Shown here one piece after another: positions 35,510 to 46,069 of a stretch of 64,000 nucleotides of DNA (the stretch's first letter is position 1; every line of letters begins with the position of its first letter). The stretch spans positions 5,518,001 to 5,582,000 of the forward strand of contig NC_018218.1 of assembly GCF_000219625.1 (NCBI RefSeq), written 5' to 3'. The notes under the pieces were generated by a model, which was not told the origin of the DNA, made no database searches, and saw only the letters and a program-made list of their open reading frames with translations. Source of the DNA: Zymoseptoria tritici IPO323 (Eukaryota > Ascomycota > Dothideomycetes > Mycosphaerellales > Mycosphaerellaceae). The translations under genes were made by a program, and so were the position numbers.

Positions 35510-37262
35510 TTACGCACTTTCATACTTCGCCCTCGACTTGAGATAGATCCAGAATGGGCGTTTTTCCCACAAAGCCCACCCGCGCAGACCCTCTCGCCAC
35601 CGCAGGCTCTGTTCTGCAATAGTGATGTCGAAAGCCCACAGCAAGCGTGCGATGATAACACTCATCTCTGCGGTTCCCAAGCTGTGCGGCAATTGTTAGA
35701 CAGGGCATCATGGAGCATGCAAAACTGGCTTACTTTTTCGCCGGGCACATTCTCGCCCCGTAGGAGAACGGATGGAAAGCGTCTCTACGATCGTCCGCAA
35801 AGTCCGAAGAAGCATCGCTGTGCGGCATCCATCGCTCGGGAATGAACTCTTCGGCGCGCTTGAAGTTGTGCTCGCCGTAGTACATCGCTCGGTGGTGAAT
35901 GCTGAGTACCGTCTGCAATTCATCTCTTGGTTAGATCGAAAGGGTCGATATCGGCCATAGGGGAACTTACGTTTCCGGGCACCCACTCGCCAAAGACTTT
36001 GTTACCCTGTTTAGGAGTAATACGCCACAAAGCGTTCGGCGTGACAGGATGTAAGCGCAGACCCTCTTCGATGACAGCTGCCAGATACGGCAGAGCCATT
36101 GCCTTAGCACAACTGATCTCATCTTCGTGCTGGAAGTTGTCGTGCAGCTCTTGTAGGAGTTTGTCTCTTAGAGTCGAGTTCGTGGCGATTCGGTAGACAA
36201 GAGACGCTGTGGCGTTGGCCGAACTTTCTGAGCCAGCGAACGTCAGCAGGAATGAGTTCGCGCTCAATTCTTTGGGCGTCATTTGCTGCGACGATTCTTA
36301 GCGCCGTGACTGTAAGGTGTACTACTGTCCGTCCACTGCAATTCACATACCGCCGTCTTCCTGCCCTTTCGCATCACGTCGAGGAAATCAGTCTTCTCAC
36401 GGTCTTCATTCGCGTCTCGCGCCTTCACACGAGCATCTATAAGTCCGTCGAAATATGCAAATTTCGTGACCAGATGCCAGAGATTCCGAGGAGACATCGC
36501 GAGCCAGAAGACCCAAACGCGCTGACACACCGCCAAGACGTGGATCAGCTGCAGGTTGACGATCAAGACATCCTGCCACGCTCGCATCTCTTCGTCGCCT
36601 TCCACGCATCCGAAGCCCTCTCCAAAAAGAAGGTCGCCGATGATATCGAAGGTCAAGTAATTGATCCAGCGGATCAAATTGACGGGCTTTTGGCCGCCAT
36701 CGGTGGCTTCCTGCAGGTGGCGGATGAATGAGTCCATATGTCTTTTGATCACCGGCTCCTGCTCGGTCAGCGCCGCATGAGAGAAACAGGGCGCCATGAC
36801 GGCCTTCATCCTCTTATGGTCGCTCTCATTAGCTCCGATGATGAAATTTTGCTTGGAAGTAGCGAACCACTCTGGTCGGTAATTTTCAACCTTGTTGTTG
36901 CCGCGACTGTAAATTTCTTCCCATGCTTCAGGAATGTCGAATGACAACTCGTCGGGAGAAACACGGACGATGTGACCGTATTGCTTGTGCAGCTGCAACA
37001 CTTTCTCATGCCAGACGCCCTTGCGATACCAATAGCCCCATGGTAGATGAGAAGCGGCATATATCTTCGGACCGGGATACTTCCGCAGTGGGTGGAAACA
37101 CACGTTGTAGATGATCTTTACGGCGAAGTAGGTGCCAATTATCTGCCCGAGAACTAATCAGTGGACGCAACGAGCTTTGTTTGTTGAAGAATGTACCAAA
37201 AGTATTTTCGAGAGGCTCAGATACGACGAGGCCAGCGATTTGAGCTCACTGAAAGGATTCAT
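35510..37262 (-). CDS. Cytochrome P450 monooxygenase in the PKS cluster
   Basis: Haem-thiolate monooxygenase, ER-membrane bound, probably hydroxylating the polyketide. Start MNPFSELKSL at 37262; intron 37196-37143 splits the N-terminal anchor (IIGTYFAVKIIYNV), followed by FHPLRKYPGPK. The I-helix is FAGSESSANATAS, ExxR lies in EEGLRLHPVTP, the PERF-region segment is PERWMPH, and the haem-binding segment is FHPFSYGARMCPAKK with the axial Cys. Further introns fall near 36.29, 35.95 and 35.72 kb. About 500 residues. The residue two after the Cys is Ala instead of the common Gly, tolerated in several fungal P450 families. I end the gene at the stop following KSRAKYESA; the last few residues are uncertain. 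It is divergent from the enoyl reductase gene. Confidence 0.9.
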
Positions 37263-37851
37263 GGTGTCGGATATATCGTCGAAGGTCTCTTGAGCAGAGA
37301 ATCGCTGGATGTGCTATAGTGGCATTCACTTGGGCTTCCGCGCACCAGCCATTTGCCGGAATGATGGTGATGTCAAAGCCAGAGCACGGCGTAGTACCTC
37401 CGATCGATTGCCGTTTCACACTGTCAGGACAGCCGATCGTGGCCGCATAATGGAGGAGCGCAAGCTTCGGATGAGCAGCCATTGATTCAGCTTCCATGGC
37501 GGTCCGGAGACGTCATGAGACATGCAACTGTGAAGTTAAAGAGTTCCGTTCCGACTGCTGGGATCAAGGCCTGTCTTGAGACTGCGGCTTAGCAGTCCGG
37601 GATCAGGGAATAGCATTATGCTTATCGAGCCCGACGATGCAGCAAGAATCAGTCGATTTCAAAACCTTTGTTCGTCATCGTCGGCGGTCATACTCGTACC
37701 CATTGATCTCTTGGTATCGAAACCACGAAGCCGCTGATATACAGTACGGACAGCTCGCCAGCTTCATTTCATAGAAAGACACACCATTCGGCGCTCGTTC
37801 CCACTGTTCTAGATTCCTGCTCGATTTTGCCCTCGGAAAGCCAAAGAAACG
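37263..37851. promoter_or_regulatory. Bidirectional promoter, P450 / enoyl reductase
   Basis: This 589-base interval separates the divergent starts of two PKS-cluster genes (37262 minus, 37852 plus). A shared promoter is likely. No operator was assigned by eye. Confidence 0.5.
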
Positions 37852-39017
37852 ATGCCTTCATTGCCAGACACACAGTCGCTCGTGATCCAGAAGAAGAATG
37901 TAGAGCTCCCTCCGGATCGTCTACCTCTCGCTGTAGTGGATGGGAAGCCGGTGCCTCAGATCAGGGGCGACCATGATTTGTTGGTACGGGTTCTGGCAGT
38001 TGGCTTGAATCCTGTGGACTCGAAAATGGTTGCCCATTTCTTTATGGAAGACACACCTACGGGATGCGACTTCTGCGGAGTTGTCGAGATGGCCGGATCC
38101 GCATCAAACATTCCTGTCGGAACGCGCATCATCGGAGGCGAGCTCCCTTATCGTCCGAACAATCACTACCATGGAGGGTTCGCGCAATACGCCGTGACCG
38201 ACTGTCGCAATGCTCTTGTGGTGCCGGAGGACTGGAGCGATACCGTTGCCGCCGGACTAGGCAACCTATCCTGGGCCACGGTCGGACTAGCGATGTCGAA
38301 AGCCGAAGCACTGAATCTCGAGGGCACTCCATCAAATCCAGCAGCAAAAGCACTGCCTGTCTTGGTGTATGGGGCGGGAACAGCGACGGGCGTCATTGCC
38401 ATCCAGATGCTGAAACAGTGAGTCCTGCTCTGCTCGAGTCACATCACAACGGAGACCGCATTGGATGCTGATGACCAATGTCGAACAGATCGGGCTATTC
38501 GCCCATTGGTGTTTGTTCTGAAAAGTCGTCCGAGCGTGCAATCGCCTGTGGCGCAGTTGGCACTGCATGCTACACATCTCCAGATTGTACCAAGCGCATC
38601 TTGGAGCTCGCGGCAGGCGTGCCGATCAAGCATGCTTTGGACTGCATCACCCAGCCGGAAACTGTCGAGATGTGCTTCCAGGTCCTTGCGCGAGTCGGCG
38701 CACGGTATGCATGTCTCGAGAACTGTCTCGAGTCCTGGCGATCGCGGCGTTCGGTCAAGGTCAGCGTCGTCATGGGCTACGAACAGCTTCCCTATGACAT
38801 TGATCTGGATGATCCGGTGTACTCGCGCAAGACCAATCCACATTCGGTGCAAATCGCCAGGACATGGGGTGCCGAAGTGCAGAAGATGGTCAACGAGGGG
38901 TCAATTGCGCCATTGCCCGTCGAAGAGCTCGAGGGAGGACTCGGTGCTATCATTGACGGGTTGGAGACCATTCGCAAGGGTCAGGTACAAGGCAAGAAAT
39001 TGGTGGTGCGGGTTTGA
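37852..39017 (+). CDS. Trans-acting enoyl reductase, LovC/Bet3-like
   Basis: Medium-chain reductase lacking zinc ligands, expected to reduce enoyl intermediates carried by the ER-less PKS. Start MPSLPDTQSL at 37852; one intron (38418-38488) joins MLKQ to SGYSPIGV in frame. Visible family features are VLAVGLNPVDSKM, GCDFCGVVE, GGFAQYAV, the nucleotide loop VYGAGTATGVIAIQMLK, DCITQPET in the middle of the catalytic core, and the C-terminal GKKLVVRV. About 360 residues, as for LovC-type partners of highly reducing PKSs. Its presence next to a PKS with a decayed ER is the strongest functional link in the cluster. Confidence 0.92.
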
Positions 39018-39698
39018 AGGAGACGTCTTGACGTCCTCGCTAGGATTTATTGCATCCGCAGCGGAGATCAGCACCCTGCAGCGGTGCTTACACATCTACC
39101 CTGTCGCTCATGTCATCCAGGGCATTTGCCGAGAAGCATTTGCCGACCTCCGTCATCAAGCTCAAGCGTCGCTTTCCAGAATTTGGTGCATCAACCTCAT
39201 CGCTTCGCCTGTCAACAGAAGCAGTGAGCAGCCCTCATGATTCGAGGAATCTGCAATCAGCGCATGACCAGCTCCCCCCAAAACAATCAGACGCAAAGGT
39301 GGAGTCGGCCTCGTCTCCGTCCTCTGTCAGAGTTTGCCTCGTCTCGGGCATTGCACTAGATCGACAACCTGCATCCCAGCAGCTCCTCTGCGAACTGCTG
39401 GCTGTAGCTCATCATTGGCCAGATATGTTCTCAAACCAGGCTGGACGAACGCGCAAATGCCTACATACCCCAGTGACACGCCGAAACGACCGAACTCTGG
39501 AGGTGTTCATTTCCCGGTTGAGAGCGGATGCATCGGCTGGCAAAGATGATGGTGTAGTTGATGAATATGTGTTCTGCAGCGGTGTAATGTTCTTGTACCT
39601 GCACTTTGCCAGATCCTTCAACCAGTCATCGAAGCTCACGTCCTTATAGCTCGCCACTTTCAGACCTCTATCCTCTTCATTACTCTTTATAGCTCCAA
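39018..39698. other. Intergenic region before the second cluster SDR
   Basis: About 680 bases between two plus-strand genes. Open frames on both strands (39050-39649 plus, 39412-39747 minus) show no family signal and are probably chance. The SDR promoter must lie at its right end. Confidence 0.35.
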
Positions 39699-40697
39699 AT
39701 GGTTCAGAACGTCCCTCACAGCCCAAACGGCTCAGCCAGTACCTCAACGAACGGACACGCCACGATGGACACCGACCAAGCAGTCCCGAAGATATCGACG
39801 CTCCCTACTCCGGATGCGAACTGGCAAATCACTCTCAAAGACAAAGTCATCGCCATCACAGGAGCCAACCGCGGCATCGGTCTCGGAATCGCAGAAGTAT
39901 GCCTCGCCAACTCCGCCAAAGTGGTCTACTCGCTCGATCTCATGGATCCCTCCGAAGACTTCGAAGCACTTTCCAAGGCGAACCCGGGTCGCTTCAAGTA
40001 CAAGCGAATGGATGTGACCGACGAAGAGAGCGTCAAGAAAGCAATCGACGACATTGTTTCCAGAGAAGGCGCTATCCACGGCATGATCGCCAACGCCGGC
40101 ATGACCAAGCATCAACCCGCATTAGACTTCACAATGGCACAGGTTCGCCAGCTCTTTGAGTTGAACGTCTTCGGTGCATGGAACTGCGCTACCGCTGCTG
40201 CTAGGAAGTTCATTGAATTGGGTATCAAGGGCTCCATTGTTTTCACCGCTTCCATGACTTCGTATCGTCCGAACCGGGCGGGTCCTTCGGCGCCGTACGG
40301 AGGTACGAAGGCTGCTTTGAGGAACATGACGCATACTTTGGCGATGGAATGGGCGGAGCATGGCATCCGGGTCAACAGTATTTCTCCTGGATTCGTGAGG
40401 ACTGCGATGGTGAGTGATTGCGGAAACGAGCAGACCGATGTGGACGCTGACTTGCAATAGACCCGCGCCATCGAGGGAGCTCCGGACTTTGCTCTGAAGA
40501 TGCAGTACTACGGCGGTATGCCTCGGATGGCTCTTCCACAGGAGCTCGGTGGAGCGTACACATATTTGCTGTCCGACCAGGCGAGCTACACGACTGGCAT
40601 TGACATTCCGATTGCAGGTGAGTTGGATCTTGTCGTCGAAGTTGTGCCGCCTGGATGTACGCTGACTTTGTGCGTAGGTATTGTCGGAGCGTGGTAG
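39699..40697 (+). CDS. SDR, sorbose/arabinitol-dehydrogenase-like, in the PKS cluster
   Basis: Short-chain dehydrogenase of about 295 residues, with a variable 45-residue leader before the fold. Start MVQNVPHSPNG at 39699; introns 40410-40460 and 40618-40677 give a clean ending IAGIVGAW. Motifs: TGANRGIG cofactor loop, NAG in MIANAGMT, catalytic Ser in FTASMTS, catalytic PYGGTK, and NSISPGFVRTAM. The best family match is the fungal sorbose reductase / D-arabinitol dehydrogenase SDR group. Betaenone-type clusters also include such an SDR, so a tailoring role on the polyketide is plausible but unproven. It marks the likely right edge of the cluster. Confidence 0.9.
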
Positions 40698-40876
40698 GGT
40701 TCGAGCTAGCCTGCGTGCTTTCGATGTGCGCCTTTGTGCATGGGTAGTGGACCGGCACAGCTTGCGAGCATTGTGCGCTTCTATGTAACCAAAATGCTTC
40801 AGCACTGGGCCAATACTCTAGCACGGAATTCGAGCCCAAAGGCCTACATCCCTCTGGAATCCAAGAGCTATGTGAC

Positions 40877-43206
40877 TCACGACAGTTCCTCGTCGCAGCG
40901 CTGCGAGTGACGGTATGCATATATATCTGGCGCAGGGCCGCAGATCTGCCATATTCCTTGCCAAGCACCTGCAGGACGGCAAAGCAAGAGATACAGCAAG
41001 CACTTGTCGTTCGGCAAGTATGATTTGTGAGCATCATTGAACTGCCGTCTCGTAGGCAAAGCTATAGCCTGTCCTGTAGCCTGTGCCGATACTAGCTGAT
41101 CATTCAACTCAACAGCGGCTTGAAGTCTTCGAGCTGCGACCGACGGAGAGGCTCCGCGAATGATGTAGTGATGTTTCTGATGCTCGATAACGCATCCAAG
41201 AGCGAGCATTGTCCGCATAGCGTAACTTGCTTTGGGGAACCAGGTTGTGGTCCAATATCTGAGCTCGGTTTCGCCGTCGAGCACAGTGGTGATGTTGAAT
41301 GGCTTCGTGTGGGCGGTCTTCGCAATCATTGTGCATGTGGCGTTTCGAGTTGGAGACGTAGCTCGAGGTAGGCCAGAGCTACGTATTCTAGATATACGAA
41401 GCGATACGCTGAGGGCACGGAGCTCTTTGATATCGTCGTTGTGCAACGGACTGCGGACGACGTAGTATCCCCCAATTCGGCGATCGAGAATGTACCCTCT
41501 CGCTAGAATGGCTGCCGACGCGAAGTCTTGCTGCGGCAAGAGGGTCACTGCAGTGGCGTCCCACCCTTCCGTCCAGTACCCATGCGACGGGCCAATGTTC
41601 CTCGACATGTGATCCAGGATCATCATGTCATTTTCTGTCAGGAAGTTCAAGTCTATCCAGGTGGCGCAAGGCTTGTATAAGCTATCGTGCACTTCGACGA
41701 GATGCAAGATATCGTCCTCAGTGACTCGATTGTAGACGTCGAAGAAGTCATGGAACTCATGGAAGTTGAAGTTCAGATGTCTAAGTGCATGTGCGGAAAA
41801 GGTCTCCCTGGGTAGCTCGGTCACGCTGGCTCTGCATGCGAACCGGCCATCTTCAGCTGCGCTAGGTGTAACTTGCTCACGCCGAAAGTCGTGGTAAGGT
41901 CCAGTATTGAAGTCCTTGGGATCCGCCTTTTCTGTGCCGGTTATTGACCACTGCTTTGTGGTGTGCGGAGATGGATTAGCGCCCATCAACCACGGACGAC
42001 CAGTGTTTTCCGTGATTATCACCGGTTCCTCAATACATGCCCCAGCTAGGCTCGTGGCGCGTCCAAGTATATTGCTCCCCCATGTTCCAGAGCTAGCAAT
42101 CGGGACTCCATCGTTAATGTACAAGTCTCTTGCCAAAGGTGTTCCAAACATTCTGGGAATGGTCGAACCGGGAGGTCCACTTTCAATTTCGAATTCGACC
42201 TGGCCCATCAGTCTTGTCTCTTCTGCGTCTCTAAGCGCGTCTCTGGTGAGAGACGGAGGTAGTGATGAGTCAGGTCCATCGCAAGGGTAGCGCCTGCTAT
42301 TGTAGGTCGCTCTTCGCTGACTGGTGTGCTGTTACCGCATTCCATGGCGAGGACATCATGCGAGCACGCTTCTCGTTCGCACTTGTCGCCCTCACTATCC
42401 GTCTCACACGTCGTTTGACACCGAGGTGTGAGCAGCGAAATATTCTCCCGTGTGGGACTCTTGTCTTCACGTTGCGTCCAGTGTGAAGGTGGAGAGCCTC
42501 TCGGAATCTCATGACCCTCCGATGTCAACTCGGCTTCTTCCAACAACCCATCACCAGCGAGGTCTCGCAGGTATCTGCGGATCTGCGGCTTGTATCTGTG
42601 AACGAAGGAGCTTCTCAGACCGTCTCCAATCAACTCTCTTCTGAATTGCCTCCAGACATCTTTCTCGTCATCATCGTACGTTGTCATAACGCTGCCCTCC
42701 CTCCGACCAGCTCTGATCTCAGCCGCCAGCCCATCGACAGTCTTCTGTATCTTATCAGGAAGGGCATGCAGGTCTTGCTCAATCCTGGTAAGGGAGCTCA
42801 GGCCAACGGCGCTCAGATAGGCGGACAAAGCTGAATGATGTTGAAGCAATTTCGCTTTGAGACTGTCCAAGTTCTTGCTTCCGAAGCAGATTTTTTCCCA
42901 GTTCTTCTCGCGGCTCTTGCCCAATCCGAGACTGCGATATCTGGATATGATTGACGAAAGCTCCTGTATCGTGGCGGTGCAGGCGCTAATGATATCGCGG
43001 ACATTGTCTCGATCCTTCCTGCTCCTGATTAAGGCCGTATGCGGCTGCTCGGCTTCATTTTCGATCCGCTCGAGGAGGACGAGAAGGCCGTCCAGGGAGC
43101 TTGTGATGTCGGCATAGTCTCCACAGGCGGTCTTCCAGCCGCGGTACGTCTTGTGAGCGAGGTTCACGAGGGTCACGATGTCGCTAGGCGAGAAGCCGAA
43201 AGACAT
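40877..43206 (-). CDS. NLR-like N-terminal domain protein with frame break
   Basis: The N-terminal part, starting MSFGFSPSDIV at 43206, is a fungal helical N-terminal domain of the kind found on STAND/NLR-like and heterokaryon-incompatibility-related proteins (VNLAHKTYRGW, LLVLLERIENE). This frame ends in TGA at 42208-42210. A second open frame of 443 codons (42208-40877) begins with ATG overlapping that TGA and is also open upstream (SLTRDALRDAEETRL), so the two halves are probably one gene. A short intron between about 42340 and 42240, or a true frameshift, would join them. The C-terminal half has no domain I recognise: no NACHT, ankyrin or WD repeats. Function unknown. Confidence 0.6.
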
Positions 43207-43696
43207 AGTAGCGGCATGCTCAGATGCGACATATGGGACAGAAAAAGGAGAACTACTTACCTTGCGGTGGAAGAGGTGCCCTTGCAGCACAGCACAGCTA
43301 CGCGAGGCTGAGCTCATGCAGTCGTAGCGGAGACCAGCCAAGGTGGTGCTGCCGCATGCTGACTACCCAATTTGTTCGGAGGCGTCGGGTCGCTGTGTAG
43401 TCTGCGTCTTGAAGCAGATCCAAGGAATGGAAACGGAAGTCAGAAAGGATGAAGTAAACTAATTTGATGGAGCCTGAGGTGTGCAGTGTGGACTACCTGA
43501 GTGTGCAGCATTTCGGAGTTGGGTCCGTTCGCGCCCGGCAGTGTTCCAGTCATGGTCGAGAGCGTGCTAGTTGAAGTGGGCATGTTCAAGAGCGAAGGAA
43601 CAGTATGAGAACTGGGTATTGGATTAACACAACACCAACGCTATTCGAAGCTCTACGGACTCAGCTGTCAGGGCGTCCTTGCAATAGACACCTCCA
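43207..43696. other. Intergenic region
   Basis: About 490 bases containing the promoter of the NLR-like gene and the 3' end of the aspartic protease gene. No feature was recognised. Confidence 0.35.
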
Positions 43697-44953
43697 TCAA
43701 TGACGCTCCAATCCAGCAGGCTTGAATCCTCCCTTCGGAATAGCCACAATGTCTCGTTCTTGAGTGTGCTTGACCTGCGCCAACGACACTGTAAAATCTT
43801 CCTGGTCGAATATCGCATAGACGCTGCGCAAGAAAGGATCGCCCAAGAGATTGCCTCCGCCTGGCTGTACCGCCGTGACGCAAGTGCCATTACCAAAGTC
43901 GGTCACCAGCGTGTGGAACGGAACAGAGATTGTGCCGCCTGCAGTGAATTCGACGTTGATGCAGCCGTTGCTGTTCGCAGGGAATTGGTACTTGCAGTCG
44001 ACGATGTAGGTGTAGTATGAAGTCGTCGCACTCAACCCGCCAAATGCGGTCGAGACAAGATTGAACATCTCCGTGGGTATGCTCCAGTAAGGCGCTCCAG
44101 TGTCGAGTAGATAAACTGTGCCTTCCTTTTCCGGGGAGTCGATCTTGATCGTTTTATCACCAGAGACCGCTTCGATCGAGGAGACATTGACGTTGTTCGT
44201 GTTCTGATTCGTCAAATGTGAGTTGTGCGGGTCGACCATGTTCACCGTGAAGAGCTCTCCGCCGAGTTTTGCTTTGTCGTATGCGCCGCCGAGAATGATC
44301 TCGGCGTTGTTAACGTCGCGTTCATCGGGCCCAAGGTAGACGCTGAGAGAAATACGATCAATGGCTGATGCCTTCTTGAGTTGCGGAAGCAAGTACGGTC
44401 CAGGTCCGTCACAATTTGGCCCAGGATAGCAACTCAGGCAAAATCCTACGATGCTCGCTGCTGGACGCTGTTTGCGGCTCGGGTATCCGACAGTCGTGAT
44501 GTATCCAAAGTCGACATGAGGCGTAGAAACACCGCCGACACTAACAGTGTCTTCCAAGTAGTCGCCGTAGCCATAACTGATGAGCTGGTCGGAGAAGCCG
44601 GGACCGGTGTATGTAGAAGTTCTGCACATCGTCTAGATCAGTCGCAATATACAAAAGATGGAGGAACGGCAGCCTTACGAAGACGAAACGTTATCAAAGG
44701 TTCCATACACATCGCAAGGTCGATCATCGGCATTGCAAAAGTCGCTTCTTGGTGAATAGAAAGACATTGCTGAACTGCCTGTATCAATCTTGAGGTATTC
44801 CTCCTGCGGCGGTGTACCGACTGAGAACTTGGCGAGGTAATCAAGAAGCACTTCATCCCGCTTCAATGGAACCACAATCGATCCTGCTGGACTGGCAAGG
44901 ACGACTTGGACGAGAGTGGCCGCAAGGCAAAGGAATGAATACTTGCCGGCCAT
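43697..44953 (-). CDS. Secreted aspartic protease, pepsin family A1
   Basis: Extracellular acid endopeptidase. The start MAGKYSFLCLAATLVQVVLA at 44953 is a clear signal peptide; a short basic propeptide (VPLKRDEV) precedes the mature fold. The first catalytic site is KIDTGSSAMSF; the second is LLDTGAPYWSIP, with Ala after DTG where Thr or Ser is usual. Paired Cys residues occur in the CNADDRPCDVYG loop and in the late CINVEF/CVTAV pair, and LLGDPFLRSVYAIFD is typical of the C-terminal lobe. One intron (44678-44621) interrupts the flap region. About 400 residues. An upstream Met would only extend the leader. No GPI-anchor signal was seen. Confidence 0.9.
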
Positions 44954-45292
44954 GGTGACTGACGGATGACAGGATGAACGTGATTGCGGAATGCAACGAG
45001 TGGTGGGCCGGTCTTGTATATGTCCTGCCAGCAGCATGATCTGACATATCAGCAGGGGTTGCCACAGCATGGGTACGATGGAAACATTGGAAAGACGGCC
45101 CTAGGCAGGGTAGGCCTTCGTATCCGTGTTATGAACCCGGTCCAATTTCGCAGAAGAACTGGCCGTGACTCCAGTTGCAACCCTGATGGCCCGACACAGT
45201 GGCTGAAAATAGTTTGTAGCCCGCGCTGGACATGGTACTCCCGTACACCGCTGAGGTGGAACTGAGCGCGAAGGCGTGAAGTGGAAGCCTTA

Positions 45293-45644
45293 GGGCCAGT
45301 CCGGTAGACGAGTGGAGTGAAGATAAGTGAAGTGAACGCTTGGGCCTACTAGGTTGTCTCTATTCTGCGCTGCGTACGGGCAGTAACGGGCACGGACAGC
45401 AGCATAACTTTTTATAAATTTGACAGGCCTGTTGCGCTAAGTACTTAGGTTTCATCTAGCTCCCGTCTCGCTTAACGCTCTGTTTTGGGTAAAGCGGGCT
45501 TGAAAAGCGAGTAAGATCTCACGAAATCTTACTTCTGCTCCGGAGCAGGATTCAAAGTTCACTCACGCGAGGCAATAGCGCATTTTCGTAGGCCAAAGCG
45601 TCCACTTCACTCATCTTCACTCCACTCGTCTACCGGACTGGCCC
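45293..45644. mobile_element. Harbinger-like MITE, 352 bp, TTA target duplication
   Basis: Non-autonomous element with 57-base terminal inverted repeats starting GGGCCAGTCCGGTAGACGAG. The left arm (45293-45349) and the reverse complement of the right arm (45588-45644) match at 54 of 57 positions. The element is flanked by the direct repeat TTA (45290-45292 and 45645-45647), the target duplication of PIF/Harbinger transposons. The interior has no coding capacity but includes the perfect palindrome CTGCTCCGGAGCAG (45535-45548) and a GTAAGAT/ATCTTAC stem (45511-45532). It sits in the 1.1-kb gap between the protease promoter and the 3' end of the transcription factor gene. Confidence 0.85.
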
Positions 45645-46069
45645 TTAACGAAATGGTCTTAGTCTTCGCAGGCTCGAAGGCACGTCCAGTGACAAATTGG
45701 TCCGTTCGCTGTTCATGAAGAGCCTGTTACGCGACGCGAAGAGCGGCGGCTTCGGAACCATACTCCTCCTCGTGCTTCCCGTGGCAGTTTGCAGAAGATC
45801 TCGCTCGAAAGATCGATGATATCTGACCGGAGTCCAACAGAAGCATGACCCGGCTTCATACATCGGCAGCGAGAGGTTACGAGAGGCAGCGCGACGTGCA
45901 GTGCAGAATTTGGGGTATCGGACGTAGTCGTGGCAATGTACTGCGAGAGCGGCTCTGCAATACATCCACGACTCTGACGATGGACGTCATGCAGTTCACC
46001 GGTGCAAAAGCACTCTTAATGACGACTTCAGGTTTTGCTGTCTGAACCGTGTGACACAAAGTCTTCTCT

